This document shows, one piece after another, positions 30,181 to 41,100 of a stretch of DNA of 64,000 bases (positions are counted from its first letter, which is position 1; every line of letters begins with the position of its first letter). A model generated the notes under the pieces. It was not told the origin of the DNA, searched no databases, and saw only the letters and a list, made by a program, of their open reading frames with translations. The translations under genes and the position numbers were made by a program. The DNA lies in the NCBI GenBank assembly GCA_001949185.1, contig BDGG01000011.1, positions 1,125,878 to 1,189,877 of the forward strand, given 5' to 3'. The stretch comes from Ramazzottius varieornatus (taxonomy: Eukaryota > Tardigrada > Eutardigrada > Parachela > Ramazzottiidae).

Positions 30181-32248
30181 ATGAATGCAGCCGAAGGTTT
30201 ACGCGATCCCGAAGCTTTTGCGACCGGTCATTCCGTCGTCGACGACAACGAGCCTTCTTCACCCAAACTCCTGCTTTCGGACGACATCCCCAAAGTCCAA
30301 ACTGTCGCTGCTGACGATCTTCCTTACGTATACAACACAGTCTCTCCGGCATCAAAATGGACAACTTTCTTCTCCGTCATCTATCCTTCAATGCGTCTCG
30401 CACCCGCTACCGTCATGGTGGCGCTGTGTTTCGGAATGTTCGGCCCCTTCATGACGGAACTCATCAAAAATAGGGTATGTCAACGTTGAATTCCGAACTA
30501 CCATCCTGAGATCGATGGAGACCGTTGTTCATTTCGCAAGTTTATTCTTTCAATGTGTTGGCTAGGTGTGCGAAGTCAAGCTGAATTACTCCGAGGCGCT
30601 CTGTGCCAATATCAACGATGCCCAATATTCCACCTTCGCCACCGAAGTCAAGAAAGAAACCGCGGAATACAACCTGTGGACAGACTTGATTGCGGGTGTA
30701 CCTCCGATGATTATTGCTCCCTTTGTCGGTGAGAGTCATCCATCCCCGACATAGGCCTGACTGCAGCATGGTACAGTAGCTGAGTTTGTTTGTAGGTTCG
30801 TGGAGCGATGTCTTCGGACGCAAGCTCCCAATGGCCATTCCGCTTTTCGGCATGGGCGCCTCCGCTGTTTATCTCTCTGTCTTGGCCAACTATAAGTTAC
30901 ATCCAGATTTTATCCTCTTCCAGCCGGTGATACCAGCGCTGACCGGTGCGCATGGTATCATGTTGATGGCCATGTTTAGTTACATGTGCGACTACAGTAC
31001 TGAAAAGGTGTGTTCTCCCCTAAGTCTTTTTCTTCCTCCACAAAGACCTCAACGTCGTACGAGGTGTTGGGAAAGGGCAAGCCAAGTTTTCAAGTGGCGC
31101 ACGCTTCCAGCCACTAACTGTGAAAAGGTGCGCCACTTGGATAAGATCGTTTTGCCAAGTGGCGCACGCTTCTGAATAACGACACTGGCAACATGCACCA
31201 CTTGGGAAAACGATCTTGACCAGTTTGCTGGCCGAGCTACCAAATGTTGTTTTTCTTACAGACGAGGTCGATCAATTTCGCCATCTTCGAAGGTATCATG
31301 GGCATTTCAGGCAGTCTGGGCAGTGTGATGGGTGGGAAAGTGTATCAATACTGGGATCACGCAGCGCCGTTCTACCTTAGCAGCATCCTTTTCATGGCAG
31401 CCGGGCTGTACTGCCTGTTTTTCCTCCACGATCGTATCCAGCCGGACAACAAAGAAGAGAGAACACTGTCTTCGCTGCTTTCCTGGGAAAACTTCCGTGA
31501 CAGTGTGGAGACGTTGCGGAAAAAGCGGGCTGGCAATACCCGAGGACACATTTGGCTCCTTCTGCTGTGCTTCGTCCTCGCTGTTACTGTCACACTCGGT
31601 AAGGCAGTTAAAGTGTTCATCCCCAATTTTGATATTTATTTTCGAGAGATAATGGGTTCATAGTTGTGATTTTCAGCGGACGTGAACGTGCTGCAGCTCG
31701 TCTTGGAATTCCAGCCTTTCAACTGGACTGTGGTGAAATACGCTGTATTCAGTGGTATCTCTGGCGCCAGCGCTTCTGTCGCCATGATCTTGTCGATGTG
31801 GTTCTTCCGGCAGTATCTCGGGCTGCCCGACACCATCACCGGTATCATCGCTACCGTTTCGGTCTTTCTCTACTACCTAGGTTTCGGTCTAGCCTGGCTG
31901 GACTGGATGGTGTACCTGGCTGCCACCCTCGGTGTCTTCCGTAACATGGTGGTACCCTGTCTCCGCTCGTACTTGTGCGGCCTTGTGGCGCACAGCGAGA
32001 ACGGCAAGCTCTTGTCTTTTATGTCCGTTCTGACGTCTTTCACTCCCCTAGCTGGTTCGGCCGTCTTCAATATGGTGTACGCACAGACCAATAGCTGGAT
32101 GCCGGGGTTGTGTATGCTGGTGGCGGCGGCCATGATGGTCCCTGTGGGAATCGGGTTGCTGTATGTTCACATGGTGAGGAAGAAGGTGGTGTATGTGTCG
32201 GATGAGAAAGAATTTATTCTTCCTACTGACTTTGTTACTAAAATCTGA
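30181..32248 (+). CDS. SLC46-like: SLC46-type major facilitator transporter, copy B
   Basis: Five exons, 30181-30474, 30566-30728, 30796-31007, 31262-31598 and 31677-32248 (phases 0, 1, 0, 1), giving 525 aa. The architecture matches copy A: N-terminal tail, TM1 (APATVMVALCFGMFGPF), a loop with VCEVKLNYSEALC, VPPMIIAPFVGSWSDVFGRK, GDYSTDK-equivalent CDYSTEK, then the remaining helices. The first three introns are at the same positions and phases as in copy A, so the pair arose by tandem duplication. Copy B has one extra intron (31599-31676), in phase 1 just before ADVNVLQL. Intron 3 carries palindromic repeats, as in copy A. Confidence 0.87.
31075..31235. repeat. Palindromic CACTTG-family repeats (SLC46 copy B, intron 3)
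   Basis: CAAGTGGCGCACGCTTCCAG ... GTGCGCCACTTGG followed at once by CCAAGTGGCGCACGCTTCTG ... GCACCACTTGGGAAAACGAT. Two near-complete copies in tandem. Confidence 0.9.
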
Positions 32249-33562
32249 AAGCGCACATTAGCCGATAGAATAAAGTAGCTTCTTAATTCATGATTCTTTG
32301 ACTTCTACGACATGATCTCCTTGGTTTCTCTTCCTGTCACATTCATTTAGCTTGAATTCTCGAAACCGTTTCCTCAAAGATGCATTATGCTAAGTTGGAC
32401 ATGACATTTCCAGCTGGCTGGACATTTCTAATATGGTGGTTTCTGACGGGTGAATTTTTGCGTGACTTTGCTGCCTCTTCGATCCGCGCTGACAGCACTG
32501 TGTGTGTTGTTAGTGCGGGGCGCTAGCAGAGGCTCCACGCCACTTTTCGAAGGTCCAGCAATGTGAAACCGTCTAACAGGGATAAAAGCACACGGAACAA
32601 CAGTGGATATTGAAATCGGACGACAACGTAAGAATCATTATAAATTATGGCATCGGTACCGCGGGAAGAAAACAAAACTATAGACGTTTGCATCTGGTCG
32701 GCTGCAACCTTCATTGGGACGCCAAAAGCAACCGTATGGGCGGGAATAAAAGTGCAACAGATGATAAAATGTGACGGGTGGTTGTCGGCAGTTGAAGAGC
32801 GCTCTTCTGCCCCTGGCGCAAAGAACCGCAAGAGGAACTGCGGAAGGAAGGGCGTACGAGTGGAGAAGTGCGTGCCACGAGCGAGGCACGCCGTAGAGCA
32901 CTGACGTGGATGGAAGTGCAGTGAGCGAATGTTTACACGCACACACCAAAAAAGGCCCTGATCCAAGAATGGAATGGCCAAGCTACGATATTAACAGCTG
33001 ACATGAAGTAACCGGAGAACGCAAGACATATTCTCGTTCAGTGTGCGCTAAGAGGTCTTACTCCTTGGCCAATGCATCACATCCCTGGCATTTTGCACAG
33101 AACAAACTGACACAGCCTGTTAACTCCATACAACGCACCACGCGCCTGCACGTACCACCACGGAGGAATTCTCCGTCGAGTTAGTCTGGCTGACGTTCCC
33201 AAAGCATGAGACAGTGCAAGCTAAATATGACTCGCTAGACTCGGCCTTCCTTCCTTCCTTCTTTCTTTCTTTCTTTCGACCTAAGAAGAGCCAATGATTG
33301 AACTTTGCCTTCGCTCGTTTGGTGGTGAAGAAGAAGCGACAAGAGGGCGAACAGGAAAGAGTGTTCTCGTACTGTTCTTGCTGAGCTAGCTTGACTGTCT
33401 GCCACTGCATGCCTTGTTGAACGAACCAATTCTCCGGCTTCACACATCTTCTTCGAGCTCACCCAAAAGGGAGAGGGATTTCCGACCAACCGGCCATCTT
33501 GATCTGTTCTTTTCGGACTTCGGACTCTTTAACAGGGCATTGTCCTTCTTCGACCTGCCACC
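32249..33562. other. Intergenic / paramyosin upstream region
   Basis: A TTCC/TTTC microsatellite lies at about 33,245-33,279. Presumably contains the paramyosin promoter and 5'UTR; a non-coding first exon is possible but I could not place it. No other gene seen. Confidence 0.5.
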
Positions 33563-36500
33563 ATGGGTGATTACGGCTTCGGACGTATTTCCGGCATCAC
33601 CAGCTCGACCAAGGGAACCAGCGCAGCCGACATCGGCGTACTGTCCCGCCTTGAGGTAAGCCACTCCAATGCAGGCAGCCATACGGGCTCCACAGCTGGT
33701 CTTGGCGAGGGGGCTGGTCCCATGATTGACCGACTGCAGCAACGCTTCGTCGACATCCGGGTACTGGGCAACCTGGAGGTAAGTGGGCTGGACATCCAAC
33801 CGTATGCGGCACTTCTCATTGGTCGCCACTGACCGACTTCTTTCTTTCGATGCGCCCACCCCTATTGGCTATAGATGTCTTGAACGCTTGATTGCATGCT
33901 GAAGTCATCCGCCAAAGACTTCCTCGTTTTACACTCACGGTATGCCTTACGTTTGCTACAAAGTGTCCACTCCAACCGAGCGAGGCATTCCGCTGATTTT
34001 TTTCTTCTCCAAACTGTCTTTTCATTGACAAAGGGTTGAAACGATAACTTCTGAAACGTACGTATGCTCGATTTACCAAAGAATACCATGCGCATTAACC
34101 AATCTTTTTTTATTGAGCACGCACTGCGAGTGGTGTTGGTTCTTCAAGAGGGTTAATCGTATGAGCTTGGTTTGTCATCGCTTCTTTGATCGAAAGGCTG
34201 CAGCAACGACTAAAAATAACTTTTGCGCTCTCTAACTTCAATATTTCGGTTTTGCCTTAAGTCAGCGCTCCGTCTTTCATAATACACTAAATTAACTTAG
34301 CCGCCGCCATCACGCAAAGCAACGCAGAAGCCCAACTGATGGCCATGTATGACACTTCTTCCTTGTGCATGATATAGTTTCCAACTGTGTGGCGTAACTC
34401 TTTCAACCAAGTTTTGTTGCATTTGTTGTGGGTGTGACCAGTACTGGTGCGAAGATGCTCAACCGCGTTCGTTGATGTCCTGAAGCACACAACCACACAA
34501 ACAAGGATTGTGTGCTTGAGGCTATGCTACCCAACCGGAAAATGTTCCAGTCTCCGGCCAAGCCCAAACAGTGGCGAGCCATCAGTCGCAAAGTCTCCTT
34601 CAGTGCGCAAATGTGCAAACTCTGCGCGGTCAACGCGGTGAACAAAGCCCAGCCCACCATCACCACCACCAAGCCCACTCCGTACCCACGACCCAGCACT
34701 GAAACCAGCCGCCCACGTTTTGAATGGCCCCATTGAGCCCAGCCAGACGCCCATTCCATTCTAAATTTCCAAACTTTCCATCAAAATTCCTCCTTCTTCT
34801 CCATCTTCATTCCTCTTCTTGTCTACCAACTTATCTTCTAGAAACTGATACATGTTCTGTTTGTAGGACAAGATTCGACTTCTCCAGGAAGATTTGGAAA
34901 CGGAGCGAGAGCTCCGTTCTCGAGTAAGTGCACAACACCGTCGAATATCGGAAAATAGCTGAAAACGGAATTCATTTTTGACATTTTAGATTGAACGTGA
35001 GCGATCCGACCTTGCCGTCCAACTTGTCCAACTGAACGATCGTCTCGAAGAGGCTGAAGGAGCTCAAGAATCGCAGGTATGATTCAGCGGAAGCCCTTAC
35101 ATCATCCTTGAACTTGTTTGCTGGCTGTGCAAACAAGAGCGGCCTTGATGGGTGTATTTTTAGGGTGAGCTGAACCGCAAGCGTGATCAGGAGCTCCAGA
35201 AACTGCGCAAGCTGCTCGAAGATGTCCACCTCGAAGGCGAAGAAACATCCGCTGGTCTTCGTCGCAAGCACAACGAGTCGCTGGTCGAAATGCAAGAACA
35301 GATCGACGCTCTGCAGAAATCCAAGTCGAAGTAAGCAAAGACAATAAAATTTAATAGCTTTCGTCGGATAAAGTCTATCCGCAAAATGAATCAACCAAAC
35401 CATACTCAAATCAGGAGTGACTTCTGACGTCACGGATTGACCATCTGCGCGATTTACAGGGTCGATAAGGAACGTTCGCGCATCCAGTCGGAAGTCATCG
35501 ACTTGGTGGCTCAAGTGGACCATCTACGAACTGAACGAGTAAGTACAACTCTTTGCTTTTTCTCCTGAAGCGCATCTTAAGAATCCATATTGCAGGATCA
35601 AGCCGAGAAGAAGGCCGAGAAGTCCGAACAGGCCGCCGCCAGCGCCAACCAGAGAGCTGACGAGCTCAACCGTCAAGTGCAGGATGGTGTCAACCAGCGC
35701 GCCAAGTTGGTCCAGGAGAACGCTGACTTGATCCGCGACATGCAAGAGTTGAAGAAGACCGTCGAAACTCTTGACTTTATGAAGTCCACCTTGGCTCGCC
35801 AGTTGGAAGACACCAAGCGCAAGCTGGAAGAAGAAGAACGAGTAAGGAAAGGCTGTACGGCTCGACTGAAAAGTTCCTTACAGTGTTACTGTCTTTTAGA
35901 CCCGACAACATCTGCAAACCACCGTCCACAACTTGGAAGTGGATGCCGAGACTCTTCGTGTTCAACTGGAAGAAGAGTCCGAGTTCCGTCTGGAAGTCGA
36001 ACGTCAACTGTCGACCGCCAAGACTGAAGCTGCCACCTACAAGAGCAAATACGAGGCTGAGTTCGCCGCTCATCAAGCCGAAGTCGAGGACTTGAAGTAA
36101 GTTATTCCTTTCTTAGAGTCATTCCCTGTTCTGACCGCATCGGCAGATTTATGTATTCTCAATGGGCAGGAAGAAGTTCAACATCCGACTCGCCGAAGCC
36201 GAAGAACAAGTCAACAACGCTTTGGCCCGCGCCTCCAACCTGGAGAAACAGAAGAGCCGACTCCAAGCTGAACTCGAAATCACTATCATCGAACTGGACA
36301 AGGTACAGTACTTCAGATCAAGCAGAAGAATTTTCGCTTCAAAACTGCAAATGAGAACTCGACAAGAATGCTTCTTTAAAGTGGCGCACATGTCCAGCCA
36401 ACAACACTGTAAACATGCGCCATTTCGGAAAACACTTTTGTCGAGTTTCGGTTTCCCAAGTGGCGCACGTTGTCAATGTTGTTGACTGGATGCATCCGCC

Positions 36501-39344
36501 ACTTGGCAGAGCTAACCTAACGGGTTTGTTTCCATCTCGGTTATTTTCACTTGTTGGTTCGTTAGCCTTTCCGGTACTTTTCTACGGTTGTTTCTTGTAG
36601 GCCAACAACGCAGTGCAGCAACTGGAGAAGCGCAACGCCGTCCTGGAAGATACCGTCACCTCCTTGAGACGTCGCATCGACGAACTCGGTGTCGAACTTG
36701 AGACCTCCCAACGCGAACTCCGTGCCTCGCAAGCCGAAGTTACGCGACTGAAGCAGTCGGTCGACAAGCTGACCGAACAACGTGATGCTCTGACTCGTGA
36801 CAAGAAGAAGCTCGAAGGTGCGTAACTTGCTCATCTGAATTCTCTGTTCAGCCATAATGAGTTGTTTCGTCTTGCAGAGGACCTCCACGAAGCCAAGGAA
36901 GCTCTGGCTGATGCCACCCGTCGATTCCACGAGATCGAAATCGAGCTGCGTCGTGTGGAGGGAGAACGCGATGACTGGAGACTGGCCTACCAAGATGCCG
37001 AGTCGCTGCGCAAACAAGAGGAAGCCAAGGTCGTCCGCTTGACCGCTGAAATCCAACAACTGCGCGCCGACTACGAACGACGCCTCCACGACCAGGAGGA
37101 AGAGTTCGAGGCCATGAAGTACGCCCATTTGAAATACTTGCAGTTCACTCAAACCCCCGAAAATATTTTAACAAATTGTTATTTGCCTAAATTTATGTTT
37201 TCGTGGGTTTTTCCAATATCTTCGATATTCAGTCTGCAGCTTTTCGCGTAAAATCGTGTCATCACAATTTTTCTCAGTTGACAATATAGGAAAAAGTTTT
37301 GTAGAAATGGTAGCTCAGTTCTGATTTTCCCCGAGAAATCGGCTTCAGTTTTCATGGTTTCTTTCCCACAGGAAACAACTGACTATCGAAATCGAAACCT
37401 TGTCCGCTCGTTTGGCCGATGCCGAAGTCAAGCTGAAGACAGAAGTGGCTCGCATCAAGAAGAAAATGCAAGCTCAGATCACCGAGCTGGAACTCCAACT
37501 GGACAACGCCCAGCGCGCGAACTTGGAAGCCCACAAGACCATCAAGAAGCAACAACTCCACATCCAGGTACGATAATCGCCTTCCGCACTTTCATCCTTT
37601 CGTACCTGTCCTTAGCTTTTATTCAAACTAATAATTTGATTTGTATTCGACGTTACTAAATTGTGATATATGAAGTCAACAGACGAAACGCACAGGATTG
37701 TTATACCAAGCGGCGCACTGCCCGTGTTTTTGGCTGAAAGCGTGCGCCACTTGAGACGACGAGCCGGTTCGTTCGCCGGCATTCCATATTAATTCTAGAA
37801 GTTTTGTTCCCTGCTCATGGCTCAAGGTGGTATCTCTTTCATCATAGGAACTGCAAGTGCACTACGAGGATGTTCAGCGTCAACTGCAACAGACCCTCGA
37901 CCAGATGACCATCCTGCAGAAGCGCGTCCAGACGCTGCAGGCTGATAACGACGATCTGCGCGTTGCCGGAGAACAGGTACGGCCAAGCTTTGCCTTCTTG
38001 AAGTAAAGTGAAGTACGGGATCGAATAGAAGGGTGGTTCTTGTAGGCGCTGCGCGGTCGCAAAGCAGCTGAAGCGCAACTGGACGAGGTTTCAGCTCGAG
38101 CCCAGGAACTGACTGTACTCAACGCCAACTTGCTCCAAGCCAAGAGCAAGATCGAGACCGAGTATGGCGCTCTGCAGTCGGACTTTGATGAAGTCAGCCG
38201 AGAATGGAAGAATGCCGAGGAACGATCCATCAAGGCCCAAGTACGAAAATTTCTGAAATTGATTATTTCTTTTTTCTTTCAGGCGATATTGCTTTATGGC
38301 TTCTTTTAGTTTTACTCTTTTTACTTCAAAAGTGTTTTTGATCTTGATTTGGATGCTCAGCTTTCGAGAAACAATTCGTGGTCTATTTGAGTCTTTGGAA
38401 ATTTCATTTCGAATTTGGGGATTGAGATGAATTTTGCTTTTTGTGGATGGAAATGATTTGGGCGTTGTCAATTGCAGGGAGACTTGAACCGTGCCTTGGA
38501 GCACGCCCAGGAAGAGCAGGATCGGGCCACCAAGTACGACACCATGCGAAAGGCTTTGGAGGTGCAGGTGAAGGAATTGCAGGTTCGTCTGCAAGAGATG
38601 GAAGCCAACGCCTTGATCGGTGGAAAGCGACTGGTCAGCAAGCTGGAAGCTCGCGTAAGTATTTCTCTTCTATCAGTTGCCCCACGCCGAAGTATTGAGG
38701 TACATTACGGGTCGTTGTAGATTCGTGATATTGAGGCCGAGTACGAGGAAGAGCGTCGACGACACGCCGAGACTCAGAAGATAAACGCCAAGAAGGAGCG
38801 CCGCATCAAGGAAATCCTGTTGCAAGGGGAGGAGGACCGTAAGAACGTTGTCTTACTTCAGGATTCGGTGGAGAAGCTGACCGAACGATGCAAGATCCTG
38901 AAACGACAAGCCGATGATGCCGTACGTACTTTACTAGAGTGTTTGTGAACCTGCATACACTGGTGCCAGTACGCTTAGTGGCGTCCGAGTATGCAGGTGG
39001 ATGCACGGGCTTATCATCATGCACCTGCATACAGTGACTTCCAACGTTGGCTCGGTATGCAGGTGCACAAGACTTAACCCGTAGGTCTGGTGCTTGTTCC
39101 TTTGTCGAAGCTTGATATGGTGATTATTTTGCAGGAAGCCTTGGCTCTCCAGAACGTAACCAAAGTCAGGAAATTCCAGCGGGAGATGGAAGCCGCTGAA
39201 GATCGCGCCGATATGGCCGAGAGCAACCTTTCGTTGATTCGGGCCAAGAGCCGCAACACCACCACCACATCATCTACCGCCGGCGCAAGAGGCAACGTTT
39301 ACGTCTTGGAAGAGAGAACGGACTACACCAGCAGGAACTATTAG
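33563..39344 (+). CDS. Prm-like: Paramyosin
   Basis: Sixteen exons: 33563-33655, 34867-34923, 34990-35076, 35164-35330, 35460-35538, 35596-35841, 35900-36096, 36170-36302, 36601-36817, 36878-37118, 37372-37567, 37848-37976, 38046-38240, 38478-38654, 38721-38921, 39135-39344; 874 aa, matching the usual length of about 875-880. Paramyosin is the coiled-coil core of invertebrate thick filaments. A short non-helical head ([11 protein letters not shown]) leads to [16 protein letters not shown], which strongly resembles arthropod paramyosin, and then an uninterrupted heptad rod to a Ser/Thr-rich non-helical tail ([11 protein letters not shown]). The ATG sits in a perfect context (GCCACCATGG). A second donor after 33778, also preceded by codons for Leu-Glu, would add 41 codons in frame. 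Introns 8 and 11 carry the palindromic repeat, and intron 15 the second family. Confidence 0.96.
36345..36520. repeat. Palindromic CACTTG-family repeats (paramyosin intron 8)
   Basis: AACTCGACAAGAATGCTTCT, AAAGTGGCGCACATG ... CATGCGCCATTTCGGAAAAC ... CCAAGTGGCGCACGTTG ... CATCCGCCACTTGGCAGAG. Two copies in tandem. Confidence 0.85.
37675..37770. repeat. Palindromic CACTTG-family repeat (paramyosin intron 11)
   Basis: CACAGGATTGTTATACCAAG, CGGCGCACTG ... GAAAGCGTGCGCCACTTGAG. One copy. Confidence 0.8.
38945..39075. repeat. Second intronic palindrome family, paramyosin intron 15
   Basis: AACCTGCATACACTGG ... CGAGTATGCAGGTGGATG, then ATGCACCTGCATACAGTG ... CGGTATGCAGGTGCAC. Two head-to-tail hairpin units; the clearest copy of this family. 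Confidence 0.85.
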
Positions 39345-39628
39345 TCAACGTACCCTCAAGAAAACGTTCATGTAGTTCGAGCAGAAGAGATGCTGATTTA
39401 ATGTTTTCAGGGTATTTGTTTTTCCATATTATCGTGCTTTGTTTCAGACAAAAAGTCAACAGTGTCATCCCTCAAACTAGATCGACAACTATATTATACC
39501 TGTGCATACAACAAGCTAAATAATGATGGCCATATTCTGAACTATTCGATGTTTTAAATCAGACCTTATTTTGCATATACTCGGAGTAATCGTGATAAAT
39601 AGTTATATTGGATAGTGGACCGAGCAGG

Positions 39629-40444
39629 ATATTGGGGAGGTTGTTATCAAATTTGACTAGCGTAGGATATTTGATTAGTGCTGGTGATTTGCTCCGCTCA
39701 CTCCTTGCTCTAATCACGAGAGGTTGAGACTCGCTAATCAAAGCCCGCGATTAGCGTAAGTTTTCCGGAAGCATTTGCAAAACAAGCACCATCTTTCGCA
39801 GATTAGTTCAGATCGAGATATCAAACTGAACGAAACTTCGAATTCAAATTGGCAAACGGGTATGAGAGATCGTCGGTTGTGGTTTTGAAAGCTGGACCGG
39901 ATCAGTCATCAACTTCCATTCTCTGAAAATAGTCACAGTTAAAGGTAAAGTGAAATTGAGAAAGTGGTTAGAGCTGCAGTCCAAGAAACAGTGTCTGTTG
40001 TGGTAAAGCCACAGTATGATTTCCCAAAGCTACAGTAACACTCACAGTTACAGCAATAATTTTCAATGTTTTGTCCGATATAAAAGCCGCAGTCAAGCGG
40101 GCAGTTATGGGTGTAGTTTGACGAATAACCCATGAGTGATGTCAGGCCTCGAAAGACACAGTTAGAACAGCAGTTGGCACTTCATTGAGATATCTTGTGA
40201 GATACTCTGAAATTTGGGAAGAGTCTTGGAAAGAGATGGCCGCAGAAAAGCTTGGTCAGAAAGCTACTCAAACTCATTGCTCACTGGATTAGCGGTCCAT
40301 ATGTCTTGATCAAGAATCAGGCATGGATTAGCGCAGTGAGTTCAAGTGATCCGGCTCCACCCACATATTCCATCTTGATTGGCTGATTCCTGCTCAAATC
40401 AAGCTCGCTACGCTAATCAAGTTCGATATCAACCTCCCCATTAT
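39629..40444. mobile_element. ~0.8-kb inverted-repeat element, non-coding
   Basis: Left end GATATTGGGGAGGTTGTTAT continuing CAAATTTGACTAGCGTAG; right end in reverse complement GATAATGGGGAGGTTGATAT then CGAACTTGATTAGCGTAG. Arms of about 40 bases, about 85% identical. The interior shows no transposase. Lies just downstream of paramyosin. Confidence 0.75.
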
Positions 40445-40502
40445 CTTTTCGCTATGTGTGAAATAGTTGCCCCCCTTTCTCGTAAGTTAACCTGCATCGA
40501 CC

Positions 40503-41100
40503 ATGCACACTTTTAAATTCGAGCCTGTCTCACCACCAGTTGGGCACGACACACACCAGAAGATGGCAGAAAAAAACAAACCAGTAGCCCATTGCGCCTT
40601 CCGCATTGCCTCCTACGGCATTTTCACATTCTATATCGCTGAGTCACTGACCAACCTCATCAACCAAACTCTTCGCAAGGACGAGTATCCCGACGTATTC
40701 AAGGTACAGTCACTCGCCCGAGATCTGTTACCTAATTTGACGGTTTCAAAACTAAAAATTCACGAACGTTACCAAGCCTGCCCGCCAAGCCGCAGATCAG
40801 GCAGGCAGATGTGACTTGATTACTTGATTACATGGGCCGGAACATACTGTTATGTATATGTTTTGTAATTACTGAATGGCGGTTAGGCATGCGTTATGGT
40901 GAATGTATGGCGGGCCCACAACCGCAACCGTCAAATTATGTAACAGATCTCGAGCGAGTGGACTGTTGCCGCCATTACGCCGACACCAAAAAACACGGCT
41001 ATCAGCCTTCCAGTCCAATTGTGTCCAGTTTCCCCCATCGCGATTCTTTCCAAAGTGGTCGAGAAAGTCGTCTGAAGCCATACGGTACGTAAGGTGAAGG
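40503..41100 (+). pseudogene. Unrecognised gene fragment, paralogous to 59,356-59,640, broken by a MITE
   Basis: An ATG-led frame (MHTFKFEPVSPPVG) runs through CAFRIASYGIFTFYIAESLT and NLINQTLRKDEYPDVFK, then is cut by a 259-bp MITE at 40707. Homology to the copy near 59.4-59.6 kb resumes after the MITE (CGATTCTTTCCAAAGTGG). The other copy reads TELLSNLINQSIRKSDYLDLFK and lacks a dozen bases. Both have indels relative to each other, so at least one is decayed. The helix resembles loosely the last helix of MTFP1-type mitochondrial proteins, but I do not trust that enough to name it. Confidence 0.35.
40707..40965. mobile_element. Tc1/mariner-type MITE, copy 1
   Basis: Begins CAGTCACTCGCCCGAGATCT and ends with the complement of CAGTCCACTCGCTCGAGATC; arms about 38 bases extending to TAATTTGACGG. 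Left flank TA, right flank TT. Same end sequence as the copy at 42424. Confidence 0.85.

Noticed and set aside
33245-33279. TTCC/TTTC microsatellite as a regulatory tract of paramyosin
   Set aside because: Simple repeat with no sign of function beyond position.
40503-40703. MTFP1-like identity of the duplicated fragment
   Set aside because: Only a short helix (ESLTNLINQTLRK) resembles the MTFP1 C-terminus; the rest does not support it.
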